From: Okapia johnstoni
Taxonomy: Eukaryota; Chordata; Mammalia; Artiodactyla; Giraffidae
Direction: 5' to 3'
DNA length: 64,000 nt
NCBI GenBank assembly: GCA_024291935.2
Contig: CM044309.1
Coordinates: 98,667,628 to 98,731,627 of the forward strand
The position numbers and the translations under genes were made by a program. This document shows positions 23,413 through 34,455 of this stretch, piece after piece. The notes under the pieces were generated by a model that saw nothing but the letters and a program-made list of their open reading frames with translations, had not been told where the DNA came from and searched no databases. Every line of letters starts with the position of its first letter. Position 1 is the stretch's first letter.

Positions 23413-25316
23413 AGAGTGCCTGAAGAACTATGGATGGAGGTTCGTGACATTGTACAGGAGGCAGTGATCAAGATCATTCCCAAGAAAAAGAAATGCAAAA
23501 AGGCAAAATGATTATCTAAGGAGGCCTTACAAATAGTGGAGAAAAGAAGAGAAGCTAAAGGCAAAGGAGAAAAGGAAAGATATACCCATTTGAATGCAGA
23601 ATTCCAAAAAAAACAGCAAGGAGAGATAAGAAATCCTTCCTCAGTGATCAATGCAAAGAACTAGAGGAAAACAATACAATGGGAAAGACTAGAAATCTCT
23701 TCAAGAAAATTAGACATACCAAGAGAATATTTCAAGCAAAGATGGGCACAATAAAGGACAGAAATGGTATGGACCTAACAGAAGCAGAAGATATTAAGAA
23801 GACATGGCAAGAATACACAGAAGAACTGTACAAAAAAGATCTTCATGACCCAGATAACCACAATGGTGTGATCACTCACCTAGAGTCAGACATCCTAGAA
23901 TGCAAAGTCAAGTGGGCCTTAGGAAGCATCACTATGAACAAAGCTAGTGGAGGTGATGGAATTTAAATTGAATTATTTCAAATTCTAAAAAAATGATGCT
24001 GTGAAAGTGCTGCTCTCAATATGCCAGCAAATTTGGAAAACTCAGCAGTGGCCACAGGACTGGAAATGGTCAGTTTTCATTTCAATCCCAAAGAAAGGCA
24101 ATGCCAAAGAATGTTCAAACTATTGCACAATTGCACACATCTCACACACTAGTAAAGTAATGCTCAAAATTCTTCAAGCCAGGTTTCAACAGTATGTGAA
24201 CTGTGAACTTCCATATGTTCAAGCTGGAATTAGAAAAGGCAGAGGAACCAGAGATCAAATTGCCAACATCCGTTGGATCATCAAAAGAGCAAGAGAGTTC
24301 CAGAAAAACATCTACTTCTGCTTTTGACTCTGTGCAGCACAACAAACTGTGGAAAATTCTGAAAGAGATGAGAAAACCAGACCACTTTATCTGCCCCCTG
24401 AGAAATCTGTATGCAGGTCAAAAGCAACAGTTAGAACTGGATATGGAACAATAGACTAGTTCCAAATCGAGAAAGGAGTGTGTCAAGGCTGTATATTGTC
24501 ACCCTGCTTATTTAACTTATATGCAGAATACATCATGAAAAATGTCAGGCTGGATGAAGCACAAGCTGAATTCAAGATTGCCGGGAGAAGTATCAATTAT
24601 CTCAGATATGCAGATGACACCACCTTTATGGCAGAGGGTGAAGAGGAACTAAAGAGCCCCTTGATACAAGTGAAAGAGGAGAGTGAAAAAGTTGGCTTAA
24701 AACTCAACATTCAAAAACTGAAGATCATGGCCTCCAGTCCCATAACTTCATGGCAAATAGATGGAGAAACAATGGAAATTGTGACAGACTTTATTTTCTT
24801 GAATTCCAAAATCACTGCAGATGGTGACTGCAGGCTTGAAATTAAAAGACACTTGCTCCTTGAAAGAAAAGCTATGACCAACCTAGACAGCATATTAAAA
24901 AGCAGAGACATTACTTTGCCGACAAAGATCCATCTAGTCAAACCTATGGTTTTTCCAGTAGTCATGTATGGATGTAAGAGTTGGACTGTAAAGACAGCTG
25001 AGTGTTGAAGAAATGATTCTTTTGAACTGTGGTGTTGGAGAAGACTCTTGAGAGTCCCTTGGACTTCAACAAAATCCAACCAGTCTATCCTAAAGGAAAT
25101 CAGTCCTGAATATTCATTGGAAGAACTGATGCTGAGTATTGAAGGCAGGAGGAGAAGGGGACGATGGAGGATGAGTTGGTTGGATGGCATCACCGACTCA
25201 ATGGACATGAGTTTGAGAAGGCTCCAGGAATTGGTGTTGAACAGGGATGCTTGGCGTGCTGCAGTCCATGGGATCGCAAAGAGTTGCACAGGACTGAGTG
25301 ACTAAACTGAACTGAC
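23413..25316 (+). mobile_element. BovB (RTE) LINE, 5'-truncated, reverse transcriptase broken
   Basis: BovB encodes an endonuclease-reverse transcriptase that copies its own RNA at a nicked target. This copy begins after the endonuclease domain. Broken frames cover the rest: 23679-23966 (SITMNKASGGDGI), 24001-24327 (PKKGNAKECSNY, QAGIRKGRGTRDQIANIR), 24478-25008 and 25048-25305. The RT active-site motif YADD is at about residues 43-46 of the third frame (LRYADDTTFMAE). Stops and frameshifts between frames rule out activity. Near 25135 about 70 bp are missing relative to the copies at 35874 and 52492. The tail reads CTAAACTGAACTGAC. Possible aged target duplication: ATATAGACAG (23405-23414) and ATATACACAG (25317-25326). 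Confidence 0.93.
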
Positions 25317-25326
25317 ATATACACAG

Positions 25327-25816
25327 TCATTTAGCTAATGCCAGAATAATCGAATAAACAGACTTATAAAAATGTCATTTTCTCCATATAATACAGCTAT
25401 TGTGTAAGAGTTTGGTTTTTTAAAATAACTAAATTGTCTAATTAAAAGACTGAATTTTCTGACTTAATCATGAGTTGGATCATCATATAAGTTGCCTCAA
25501 TATATTAAAACACTAAAGAAAAAAGGAACACAGTTTTTTTTTTCCTCCCCAAGGCACATCTGACTTTCCAAAGCGATGGGGAAAGTGATTTGGGGAGTTA
25601 CCATGATTTTCCAACTAGAAGACTTGATGCATCACTTTGGAATGAGAGGCAGAGCCAGATGTGTTCCTGACAGGGTTTCCGTGATTCTATCAGCTCCATG
25701 CTGAGACAGCTTCGTTGTCATAATTCCATACATCCTGCCCTGATGCTTTTGATTTCCTCCTTTAGAAAAATCAAACCATACTTGATTGTCCTCGTTTTAA
25801 AAATAGCATAAAACAA
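25327..25816. other. Unique DNA, nothing recognised
   Basis: No repeat or coding signal between the BovB tail and the duplicated block. Confidence 0.4.
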
Positions 25817-26740
25817 AGCCTTTGATGTCTTTTATTATCATTGCTTTGGACTGTTGGAATCACCTAATTTTTGGAATTCAGTTAGTGACTCCTCTAAGGC
25901 TAAGTACTTCTAGAAGTTGCTCTAAAAAGTGAAAATACAAACCATAAAAACTGAAGTAAAACAAAAGTGTAAGTGCAATTATTGAAGATGCATCAGACAC
26001 AACATAAATGGCACTGCCTTTTTGTTATGACTTCTTTTATATAAATATAGTTTAAGAAACAGAAAGAGACGAGAAATTGTTTAATAAGTAAAATAAACAT
26101 GAAACTATTAAAAGGTGTAAATATTTAACAGAAAATGAAAATGTTTGAGAATAGTACACATATTTGCTGATGCTGTACATATTTGCTTAGATTTGTTATT
26201 TAATATGTGACCAGATTTAATGTAGTTCATATCCAGGTTAAATGCATGCCTTGAATCCTTATAAGCAGGCTTGAAGTTTCCTAATTTATTTCCAGTTGAA
26301 AGTTCCAGAACTGTCAGACTATTGTACTATCAATACAAAACCAGCATTCCCTATTATTGTAAAGAAGAAGCAATTGCAATGTAATTTTGGAAATATACAA
26401 CTGGTGTTTTTCTCTCCTTGGCTGGGTACAGATAAGTAATATTAAGAAAAAGCTTTTATAATAGTAATTTTGAAATAACATATATTAAATTTATGTACCA
26501 CAGACCTAATTAATGTGGAGCCTAATTTAAGAATTCATGATGAGTACAGTGTCACATGCACTGCTTTAAATAGTATGCAAGGCTGCAAATAATACTGCCC
26601 CTAAAAGTTTGACAAGTATAATAAATACACTTTAATTTTAGCTTAATCAAGTTATTTTCTTTTCATCTTCCGAGGAACGTAATCAACTCTCAATCTATGT
26701 GTTCTGTCCATCCTTACCTTTTATGCAGTTAATTCTTATT

Positions 26741-26953
26741 AGGGAGTTTCCCAGGTGACTCAGTGGTAAAGAATCTGCCTGCCAGGGCAGGAGACGATGG
26801 TTCAATTCCTGGGTCAGAAAATCCCCTGGAGAAGGAAATGGCAACCCACTCTAGTAGTGTTGTCTGGGAAATCCCATGGACAAAGGAGCCTGGTGGGCTG
26901 CAATCCATGGGGTCGCAAAGAATCCCACAACTTAGCAACTAAACAGCAACAAC
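26741..26953 (+). mobile_element. Bov-tA SINE (in copy A)
   Basis: Full-length with AACAGCAACAAC tail. The AATTCTTA flank (26731) and AATTCCTA flank (26954) suggest an aged target duplication. Its counterpart is at 32310-32523. Confidence 0.92.
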
Positions 26954-27231
26954 AATTCCTAAATGTCACTCTCTCAAGGAAGAGTTCCTCAAAAGGTACC
27001 ACTCTTTCAAAGTTCCCTCGAGCCCTCCCTGGCTCCTCTCTCTTCTATTCCTAACCTAGTCTAGCAGCTAATCCAGTTGCAGTATCTCAAAATTATATCC
27101 AGAAAATGACCACTTTTCACTACCTATAAGATTGCCAACAGTTTCTAAACTACCCTTATTTGTGTCTGGAATATTAAATGAACTTCTCATTGGTTTACCT
27201 GATTCTATCTTGATCCTTATGGACAGAGTCA

Positions 27232-27330
27232 TCTTTTTTTTATTATTATTATTTTTTACTGGAGTATAACCAGTATTTACCGTGTTTCTAACTGAACAGC
27301 AAAATGAATCAGCCATACATGTACACATCA
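27232..27330 (-). mobile_element. L1 3' end, short
   Basis: Poly-T/(ATT)n start followed by TTTACTGGAGTATAACCAG and CAGCAAAATGAATCAGCC, the artiodactyl L1 3' end in antisense. It lies at the left edge of the block missing from copy B. Confidence 0.75.
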
Positions 27331-27339
27331 TTTTAAGAC

Positions 27340-27900
27340 ATGTCAGACCATGCCATGTTTCAAAGCCCCAAAGCTTCCTATTTTACTAGGGTAAAGCCAA
27401 TGCCTTTGAAAATTGTTAGAAGGCTCTCCTTAACCCATTTCTCGACTCATTTCAAGGCCTCTCTGACCACATCTCCACCTATTTCTCCTTGATACACTGT
27501 ACCCTAGAATCTACCTATTTATTTTGTAATTATTGCTTCTCTGTAAAACAGATCTTTTGCCTACTTTATTCAAGAAAAACAGAGATTTTTTTTTTAAACC
27601 TGCTTTGTTCACTACTGTAAACCCAGAAGGAGAAGAGGCACACATAGTAAACAAAAAATATTGTTTAAGTGAATAAATCATTATACTTGTCTCTTAAGGC
27701 ACTTGTACAAACACACCCCTCCCATCTGTGTTTAGTGTGATTATTTGTTTAATGTTTGCTTTCTTTATACTCACTACTGACGTAAGTACCTGAGTTCAGA
27801 AACCATTTATGTTTTGTCTACCTTGTATCCTCAAGGCCTAGTGTATAACAGACCATAATATGTATAATATATATTTATTTATTTAGTGAATTAACAAAAG
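27340..27900 (+). mobile_element. L2 LINE 3' region relic
   Basis: Order resembles L2: AAGCTTCCTATTTTACTAGG, AAGGCCTCTCTGACCACATC, GTACCTGAGTTCAGAAACCA, then TTGTATCCTCAAGGCCTAGT. Diverged and noncoding. Most of it lies in the block missing from copy B. Confidence 0.5.
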
Positions 27901-28969
27901 GGAAATAGTATGCTATCTTTCTCTTCTTTGTTTTCTAATGAGCTTATAATATATTATTCCAAGATTAAAATATTTATGGAATTAATAGTGTGCCAACTAT
28001 TGGATCTGTATCATCTCCATGATGCAATCCAAAATTTAACTTATCTATCTTACCCAAGTATACTACTTAAATGAGACTTTTGTTATCTACTGCATACATA
28101 CCTTATTAACAAGGTCAGTACCTTTTTTATTGTTTAGGAGGCAGAAACAGATTTAATGTACTTATCCCTTGCTTAGAAAACAGTGCAGTTTTGCAACCAT
28201 CAGTTTAATCCATCATGCTAAACAAAGAAAATACTTGGTAACTTGTGTGAGTTTACATGAGGAACAATAATAAGACAAGCAGGACATGATCAAAAAAGAA
28301 GCCCTGGCCATATATTAATTGGGAAAATCAATGCACTCCAGTCTTTGTCTGGGGCTGTTCCCTCATGACCAGTTTCTTGCCAGAAGCAATTAATTAAAAG
28401 GGGATGTGCTATTTTTTGTTTTTCCTGGCTGATGGCAGGACTCACTCCAGAGTAGCTCACCAGGCCTGTGGTCGAGTGAACTAGAACTTGTTAACATACT
28501 TACCCTTATAATTCAGCACAGCCACCTTTCCGTCAATTACATTTGGTTTAAGGGGACTTGAGATTTCCATTAAACAACTCCTAAAAGCGACCTGCAGGTG
28601 CAAGACGAAGTGTAGCAATAACACATAGGCATAACATGTTTTCAGTTTCCTTCCAAAATGAGCCTTGGGCTAAGGTCTATCTGTGGTTGATGGCCAATGT
28701 AGACAGCTGTATGAGTCACATTCTACATGGCTTGCACTGGTCCAGGAAAAAAATGGAGCATTCTGTGGAGTCCTTGTGTACCGTGTAATTAAAATACAAA
28801 TGTTTATAATCCAAATTTGTTTAAACTTTCAGCTTTTGAAAGAAAATTTTGTGTGGGTCTCTACCTTCTGTGGATCACTAATTTGTTAAGAAATTCTAAC
28901 TGTCTTAAATTTAAAAAAAAACACTGCATACCATCCTAAGACAACCTAGATGGGGACCTAGATGTGGAT

Positions 28970-29170
28970 TAGCAAGGTAGCTCACATGGTAAAAGAAACT
29001 GCCTGCAATGCAGGAGACCCAGGTTCAATCCCTTGGGACGGAAGATGCCCTGGAGAAGGGCATGGCAACCCACTCCAGTATTCTTGCCTGGCGAATTCCA
29101 TGGGCAGAGGAGCCTGGCGGGCTACAGTCCATGGGGTCACAAACAGTCAGACACGATGGAGCCACATTCA
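28970..29170 (+). mobile_element. Bov-tA SINE (in copy A)
   Basis: Head diverged (GCAAGGTAGCTCACATGG), body complete. It has AAAAG where copy B has the family-typical AAAG in GGTAAAGAA. Confidence 0.9.
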
Positions 29171-29303
29171 TTTTGTGTCTTTTACCAAGGTTCTCATGCC
29201 TCACCAGGTACTGTTCTTATAATTGTTCAAAAGTAATTAATAGTCTTTTATATGACACGATATAACACTTTAACCTACATATTTCGCACTGTAACACATG
29301 TAA

Positions 29304-30570
29304 TGGGATTCTTTGTGCTTCTTGGATTTGATTGTCTATTTTCCTTTACCTTGCTGGGAAGTTGCAACTATATCTCTTCAAAAATTTTCTCATTTACCCT
29401 TGTATTTTTCTCTTCTTTTTCTGGGATCCCTATATTCAAAATGTTGGTGCATTTGATATTGTCCCAGAGGTCTGTGAGTTCTATCCGAGTTACTTTTCGT
29501 TCTTTTTACTTTATTCTGCTCTTCAGAAGTTATTTCCACCATTTTATCTTCCAGCTCACTGATTTGTTCTTCTGCTTCAGATATTCTGCTATTGATTCCT
29601 TCCAGAGTATTTTTAATTTCAGTAATTGTGTTGTTTGTCTCTGTATGTTTATTCTTTAATTCTTCTAGGTCTTTGTTAATTGATTCTTGCATTTTCTCCA
29701 TTTTGTTTTCAAGGTTTTTGATCATCTTTACTATCATTATTCTTGAATTATTTTCCAGGGTTAGTTTGCTTATTTCTCTTCATTTTATTTGGATTCTGTG
29801 TTTCTAGTATTTTCCTTCACTTTGTGTAGTATTTCTCTGCCTTTTCATTATTTGTTTTAATCTTATGTGCTTGAGGTCTACGTTTCCCAGGTTTAAGGTT
29901 GAATTCTTTCTTCCTTTTGGTTTCTGCCCTTCTAAGGTTGGTCCAGTGGTTTGTGTAAGCTTTTATAGGGTGAGATTTGTGCTGAGTTTTGTTTGTTTGT
30001 TTGTTTTTCCTCTGATGGGCAAGGCTGAATGAGGTGGTGAATCCTGTCTGCTGATGATTGGGTTTGTATTTTTTTTTGTTTGTTGTTTAGATGAGGCGTC
30101 CTGCACAGGGTGCTACTGGTGGTTGGGTGATGCTGGGTCTTGTATTCAAGTGGTTTCCTTTGTGTGAGTTCTCACTATTTGATACTCCCTAGGGTTAGTT
30201 CTCTGGTAGTCTAGGGTCTTGGAGTCAGTCCTCCCACTCCAAAGGCTCAGGGCTTGATCTCTGGATCTGTTCGGGAGTTCTGATCTTCTTGCCTTCAGTT
30301 GTTCCAGGTCTCTCATCCTTGGAATTTCCTCATAGTTGAAACTATCCAAATGAAAAGCCCAGAAATAATTCTGGCTTCAAGGCTCTCGCATCCAATTCTC
30401 TGCAACGGCACCATCTTCTTTTTCTACTCGGCTCCTTTAGATGCACCACTGCCTCCTCACTGACTCAAGAGGTGGAAGTTCAATGGGAGTGGAACCTACA
30501 CTGACTCCTATCCCAGCTTCATTCTTACTAAAGACCAGGACTCTTGATAGGCGTGGAGGAGGAATATAGA
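29304..30570 (-). mobile_element. L1 5' region and ORF1 part, minus strand, 3' part missing
   Basis: The minus frame 29737-29390 reads an L1 ORF1 coiled coil (ENKMEKMQESINKDLEELK, ISEAEEQISELEDKMVEI), then HRPLGQYQMHQ and RDPRKRREK, as at the start of the ORF1 RNA-binding core. The 5' region lies to the right, with a short frame 30349-30146. ORF1 is cut at its 3' side exactly where copy A ends, and ORF2 and the 3' end are absent. ORF1 protein normally binds L1 RNA as a trimer; this remnant cannot be functional. Confidence 0.85.
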
Positions 30571-31299
30571 GAATTCAAACGAGGGTGGGAAAGTTTACAA
30601 CCTTTCTAAAAACAAAAACATACTACTTTTAGTAGAACAAAAATTATAAAGATGGCATGTCCTTTAGTCATAAAAATATATATTGAATAATACCACCAGT
30701 TTTGTCCACACTGTGGTTGTTTACGTATTCATACTTTCTTCCAATTTATTGTCCTGATTTTCATTTAAGTGGTCTTCCCTGGTGGTTCAGTTGGTAAAAG
30801 CGTCTGCTACAATGCAGGAGACCAAGGTTCGATCCCTGGGTTGGTAGATCCCCTGGAGATGGAATTGGCAACCCACGTCTTCAGTATTTCTTGCTCTGGA
30901 AAATCCATGGAGGAGAAGCCTGATAGGCTATAGTCCACAGGGTGGCAAGAGTCGCGACATGACCCTGGAGACGGACTTCACTTTCACTTTCACTCTCATT
31001 TAAGGTATCAGGCCTCCCGCATTCCATTCATCTCTTTGGAGATGCTTAATTTCTCTCTTGACTTGTGTTTGGGACTAATGCTGTGGCCCTCCAGTCCAAC
31101 CATGTGATCTTTTCCCCCTGATCAGGTAGCTGGCTCATGGGAGGGGCAAGTGAATCCAAGTCAAGCTAAGGAGCTGTGAGTAAGTGGTTTGCTAGGGGAA
31201 TGCTAATAAAAGACTCTTACTTGCTTATCTGAGGAGAGGCTTCTTGTAAACTATATCCTTTTTGTTCCAATCGTGGGATGATAAGATCATATCTCTGAC
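30571..31299. other. Spacer between the duplicated copies
   Basis: Unique sequence on both sides of a SINE (30770-30995). No coding signal. I see no counterpart elsewhere in the window. Confidence 0.5.
30770..30995 (+). mobile_element. Bov-tA SINE with unusual small indels
   Basis: TSD TCATTTAAG at 30761-30769 and 30996-31004. The body carries many one- to three-base changes relative to the family (CACGTCTTCAGTATTTCTTG, GAGTCGCGACATGACCCTGG), unlike nearly all other copies here. Confidence 0.9.
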
Positions 31300-32309
31300 A
31301 GCTTTTGGCACTTTTATTATCATTGCTTGGACTGTTGGAATCACTCTATTTTTGGATTAGTTTTGTGACTCCGTCTAAGGCTAAAGTACCTCTACGAAGT
31401 TGCTCGTAGAAAAATACGAAGACATACAGAACCAATAAAAACGTGAAGTAAACAAACAAGGTGTAAGTGCAATTTATTGTAGATGCATCAGACTCAACAT
31501 AAATGGTGCAACTGCCTACTCTCCTTGTTTACTTACCTTACTTTCATATTTCAATGTAGTTTTATTAGAAACAGAAAAAGTACGAAGAAATTGTTTAATA
31601 CAGTTAAAAAAAACCCTGAAATTTTTACTAATATTACAAGGTGTAAATATTTACCAGAAAATGAAAATGTTTGAGAATAGTACACATTATTTGCTGATGC
31701 TGTATCTTTTTTGCTTAGATTTGTTATTTAATTGTGGGACCAGATTTAATGTAGTTCATATCCTAGGTTAAATGCATGCCTTGAATCCATTATAAGGCAG
31801 GCTTGAAGTTTCCTAATTTATTTCCAGGTTGAAAGTTCCCAGAAAACTGTCCAGACTATTGTACTATCAAATACAAAAACCAGCATTCCACCCCTATTAT
31901 TGTAAAGAAGAAGGAATTTGCAATGTAATTTTGGAAATATACAACTGGTGTTTTTCTCTCTCCTTGGCTGGGTACAGATAAGTAATATTAAGAAAAAAGC
32001 TTTTATAATAGTAATTTTGAAATAACATATATTAAATTTTATGTACCAAAGACCTAATTTAAACTGTGGAGCCTAAATTAAGAATTCCTATGATGAGTTA
32101 CAGTGTCACATGCACTGGCTTTAAATAGTATGCAAGGCTGCAAATCAATTACGCTGCCCCTAAAAGTTTGACAAAGTATAATAAATACACTTTAATTTTA
32201 GCTTAATCAAGTTATTTTCTTTTTCATCTTCCCGAGGAACGTAATCAACTCTCAATCTATTCTGTGTTTCTTGTCCATCCTTACCTTTTATGCAGTTAAT
32301 TCTTATTAG

Positions 32310-32523
32310 GGAGTTTCCCAGGTGACTCAGTGGTAAAGAATCTGCCTGCCAGGGCAGGAGAACATGGTTTCAATTCCTGGGTCAGAAAATCCCCTGGAGA
32401 AGGAAATGGCAACCCCCTCTCTAGTAGTGTTGTCTGGGAAATCCCATGGACAAAGGAGCCTGGTGGGCTGCAATCCATGGGGTCGCAAAGAATCCCACAC
32501 AACTTAGCAACTAAACAGCAACA
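32310..32523 (+). mobile_element. Bov-tA SINE (in copy B)
   Basis: Counterpart of 26741-26953, with extra bases such as CCCCCTCTCTAG for CCCACTCTAG and CCCACACAAC for CCCACAAC. Confidence 0.92.
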
Positions 32524-33688
32524 ACAATTCCTAAATGTCACTCTCTCAAGGAAGAGTTCCTCAAAAGGTACCACTCTTTCAAAGTTCCCTCGAGCCCTCA
32601 CCCTGGCTCCTCTCTCTTCTATTCCTAACCTAGTCTAGCAGCTAATCCAGTTGCAGTATCTCAAAATTATATCCAGAAAATGACCACTTTTCACTACCTA
32701 TAAGATTGCCAACAGTTTCTAAACTACCCTTATTTTGTGTCTGGAATATTAAATGAACTTCTCATTGGTTTACCTGATTCTATCTTGATCCTTATGGACA
32801 GAGTCATCTTACTGCATACATACCTTATTAACAAGGTCAGTACCTTTTTTATTGTTTAGGAGGCAGAAACAGATTTAATGTACTTATCCCTTGCTTAGAA
32901 ACAGTGCAGTTTTGCAACCATCAGTTTAATCCATCATGCTAAACAAAGAAAATACTTGGTAACTTGTGTGAGTTTACATGAGGAACAATAATAAGACAAG
33001 CAGGACATGATCAGAAAAAGAAGCCCTGGCCATATATTAATTGGGAAAATCAATGCACTCCAGTCTTTGTCTGGGGCTGTTCCCTCATGACCAGGTTTCT
33101 TGCCAGAAGCAATTAATTAAAAGGGGATGTGCTATTTTTTGTTTTCCTGGCTGATGGCAGGACTCACTCCAGAGTAGCTCACCAGGCCTGTGGTCGAGTG
33201 AACTAGAACTTGTTAACATACTTACCCTTATAATTCAGCACAGCCACCTTTCCGTCAATTACATTTGGTTTAAGGGGACTTGAGATTTCCATTAAACAAC
33301 TCCTAAAAGCGACCTGCAGGTGCAAGACGAAGTGTAGCAATAACACATAGGCATAACATGTTTTCAGTTTCCTTCCAAAATGAGCCTTGGGCTAAGGTCT
33401 ATCTGTGGTTGATGGCCAATGTAGACAGCTGTATGAGTCACATTCTACATGGCTTGCACTGGTCCAGGAAAAAAATGGAGCATTCTGTGGAGTCCTTGTG
33501 TACCGTGTAATTAAAATACAAATGTTTATAATCCAAATTTGTTTAAACTTTCAGCTTTTGAAAGAAAATTTGTGTGGGTCTCTACCTTCTGTGGATCACT
33601 AATTTGTTAAGAAATTCTAACTGTCTTAAATTTAAAAAAAACACTGCATACCATCCTAAGACAACCTAGATGGGGACCTAGATGTGGA

Positions 33689-33889
33689 TTAGCAAGGTAG
33701 CTCACATGGTAAAGAAACTGCCTGCAATGCAGGAGACCCAGGTTCAATCCCTTGGGACGGAAGATGCCCTGGAGAAGGGCATGGCAACCCACTCCAGTAT
33801 TCTTGCCTGGCGAATTCCATGGGCAGAGGAGCCTGGCGGGCTACAGTCCATGGGGTCACAAACAGTCAGACACGATGGAGCCACATTCA
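33689..33889 (+). mobile_element. Bov-tA SINE (in copy B)
   Basis: Counterpart of 28970-29170. I see only a one-base A-run difference. Confidence 0.9.
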
Positions 33890-34045
33890 TTTTGTGTCTT
33901 TTACCAAGGTTCTCATGCCTCACCAGGTACTGTTCTTATAATTGTTCAAAAGTAATTAATAGTCTTTTATATGACACGATATAACACTTTAACCTACATA
34001 TTTCGCACTGTAACACATGTAAGACCATTGTAACACAATTGTAAC

Positions 34046-34110
34046 ACATTCCAGTATTCTTGCCTGGAGAATCTCCAAGGACAGAGGAGCCTGTCGGGCA
34101 CCATTCCCTT
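34046..34110 (+). mobile_element. Bov-tA SINE internal fragment
   Basis: About 60 bp of body (CCAGTATTCTTGCCTGGAGA, GACAGAGGAGCCTGTCGGGC) without head or tail. It begins 23 bp after copy B ends. Confidence 0.75.
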
Positions 34111-34274
34111 CTAGTGCATAAATCCATTCAAAACATAAATGGGAAACCTATTGTGGGCTCTGAGAACACAGCACTAACCAAATCCCTACCCTTCTGCAAA
34201 GCATATTCCAGTAAGGAAGAAACAAATACTTGTTTACTACTACTAATAATACTCATAGTTGTAGTGATAACATG

Positions 34275-34455
34275 TAATACTTTTGTAGTTTTTGGGCTAA
34301 GTACTGTTTCTATCTATCTATCTATCCATTCCTTTATTCTTCACTATAATACATTAAGGTAGCTATGAGTACCCCATTTTATAGATGTAAAAACTGAGAC
34401 ACAGAGAAGTGTGTCCTTTGTCCAAGGCCCTATTTCCTGTAAGTTGTACAGTTGG
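34275..34455 (-). mobile_element. MIR SINE relic
   Basis: Antisense MIR order: GGGCTAAGTACTGTTTCTA, CCCCATTTTATAGATGTAAA, AACTGAGACACAGAGAAG. It contains a short (TATC)n run at 34309-34326. Confidence 0.65.

Larger units (their letters stand above)
25817..29303 (+). repeat. Direct duplication, copy A
   Basis: Matches 31300-34022 in order and orientation across unique sequence as well as two SINEs. Copy A contains a block (27236-28088) absent from copy B. Its right limit is sharp, at ACACATGTAA (29294-29303). It has no genes. Confidence 0.95.
31300..34022 (+). repeat. Direct duplication, copy B
   Basis: Second copy of 25817-29303. The left part (to about 32800) differs from A mainly by one- to three-base insertions. 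The right part differs only in a handful of homopolymer lengths. It lacks the A block 27236-28088, with the join near 32810. The shared sequence stops at 34022. Confidence 0.95.

Noticed and set aside
23115..23651. 178-aa minus-strand frame
   Set aside because: It covers AT repeats, an antisense SINE and antisense BovB.
24478..25008. Long frame with reverse transcriptase YADD, as a host gene or retron/defence RT
   Set aside because: It is the middle of a BovB LINE with stops and frameshifts on both sides, no endonuclease, and the BovB 3' tail downstream.
29252..29659. 135-aa plus-strand frame with membrane-like composition
   Set aside because: Antisense of L1 ORF1 coiled-coil sequence; T-rich antisense reads as hydrophobic residues.
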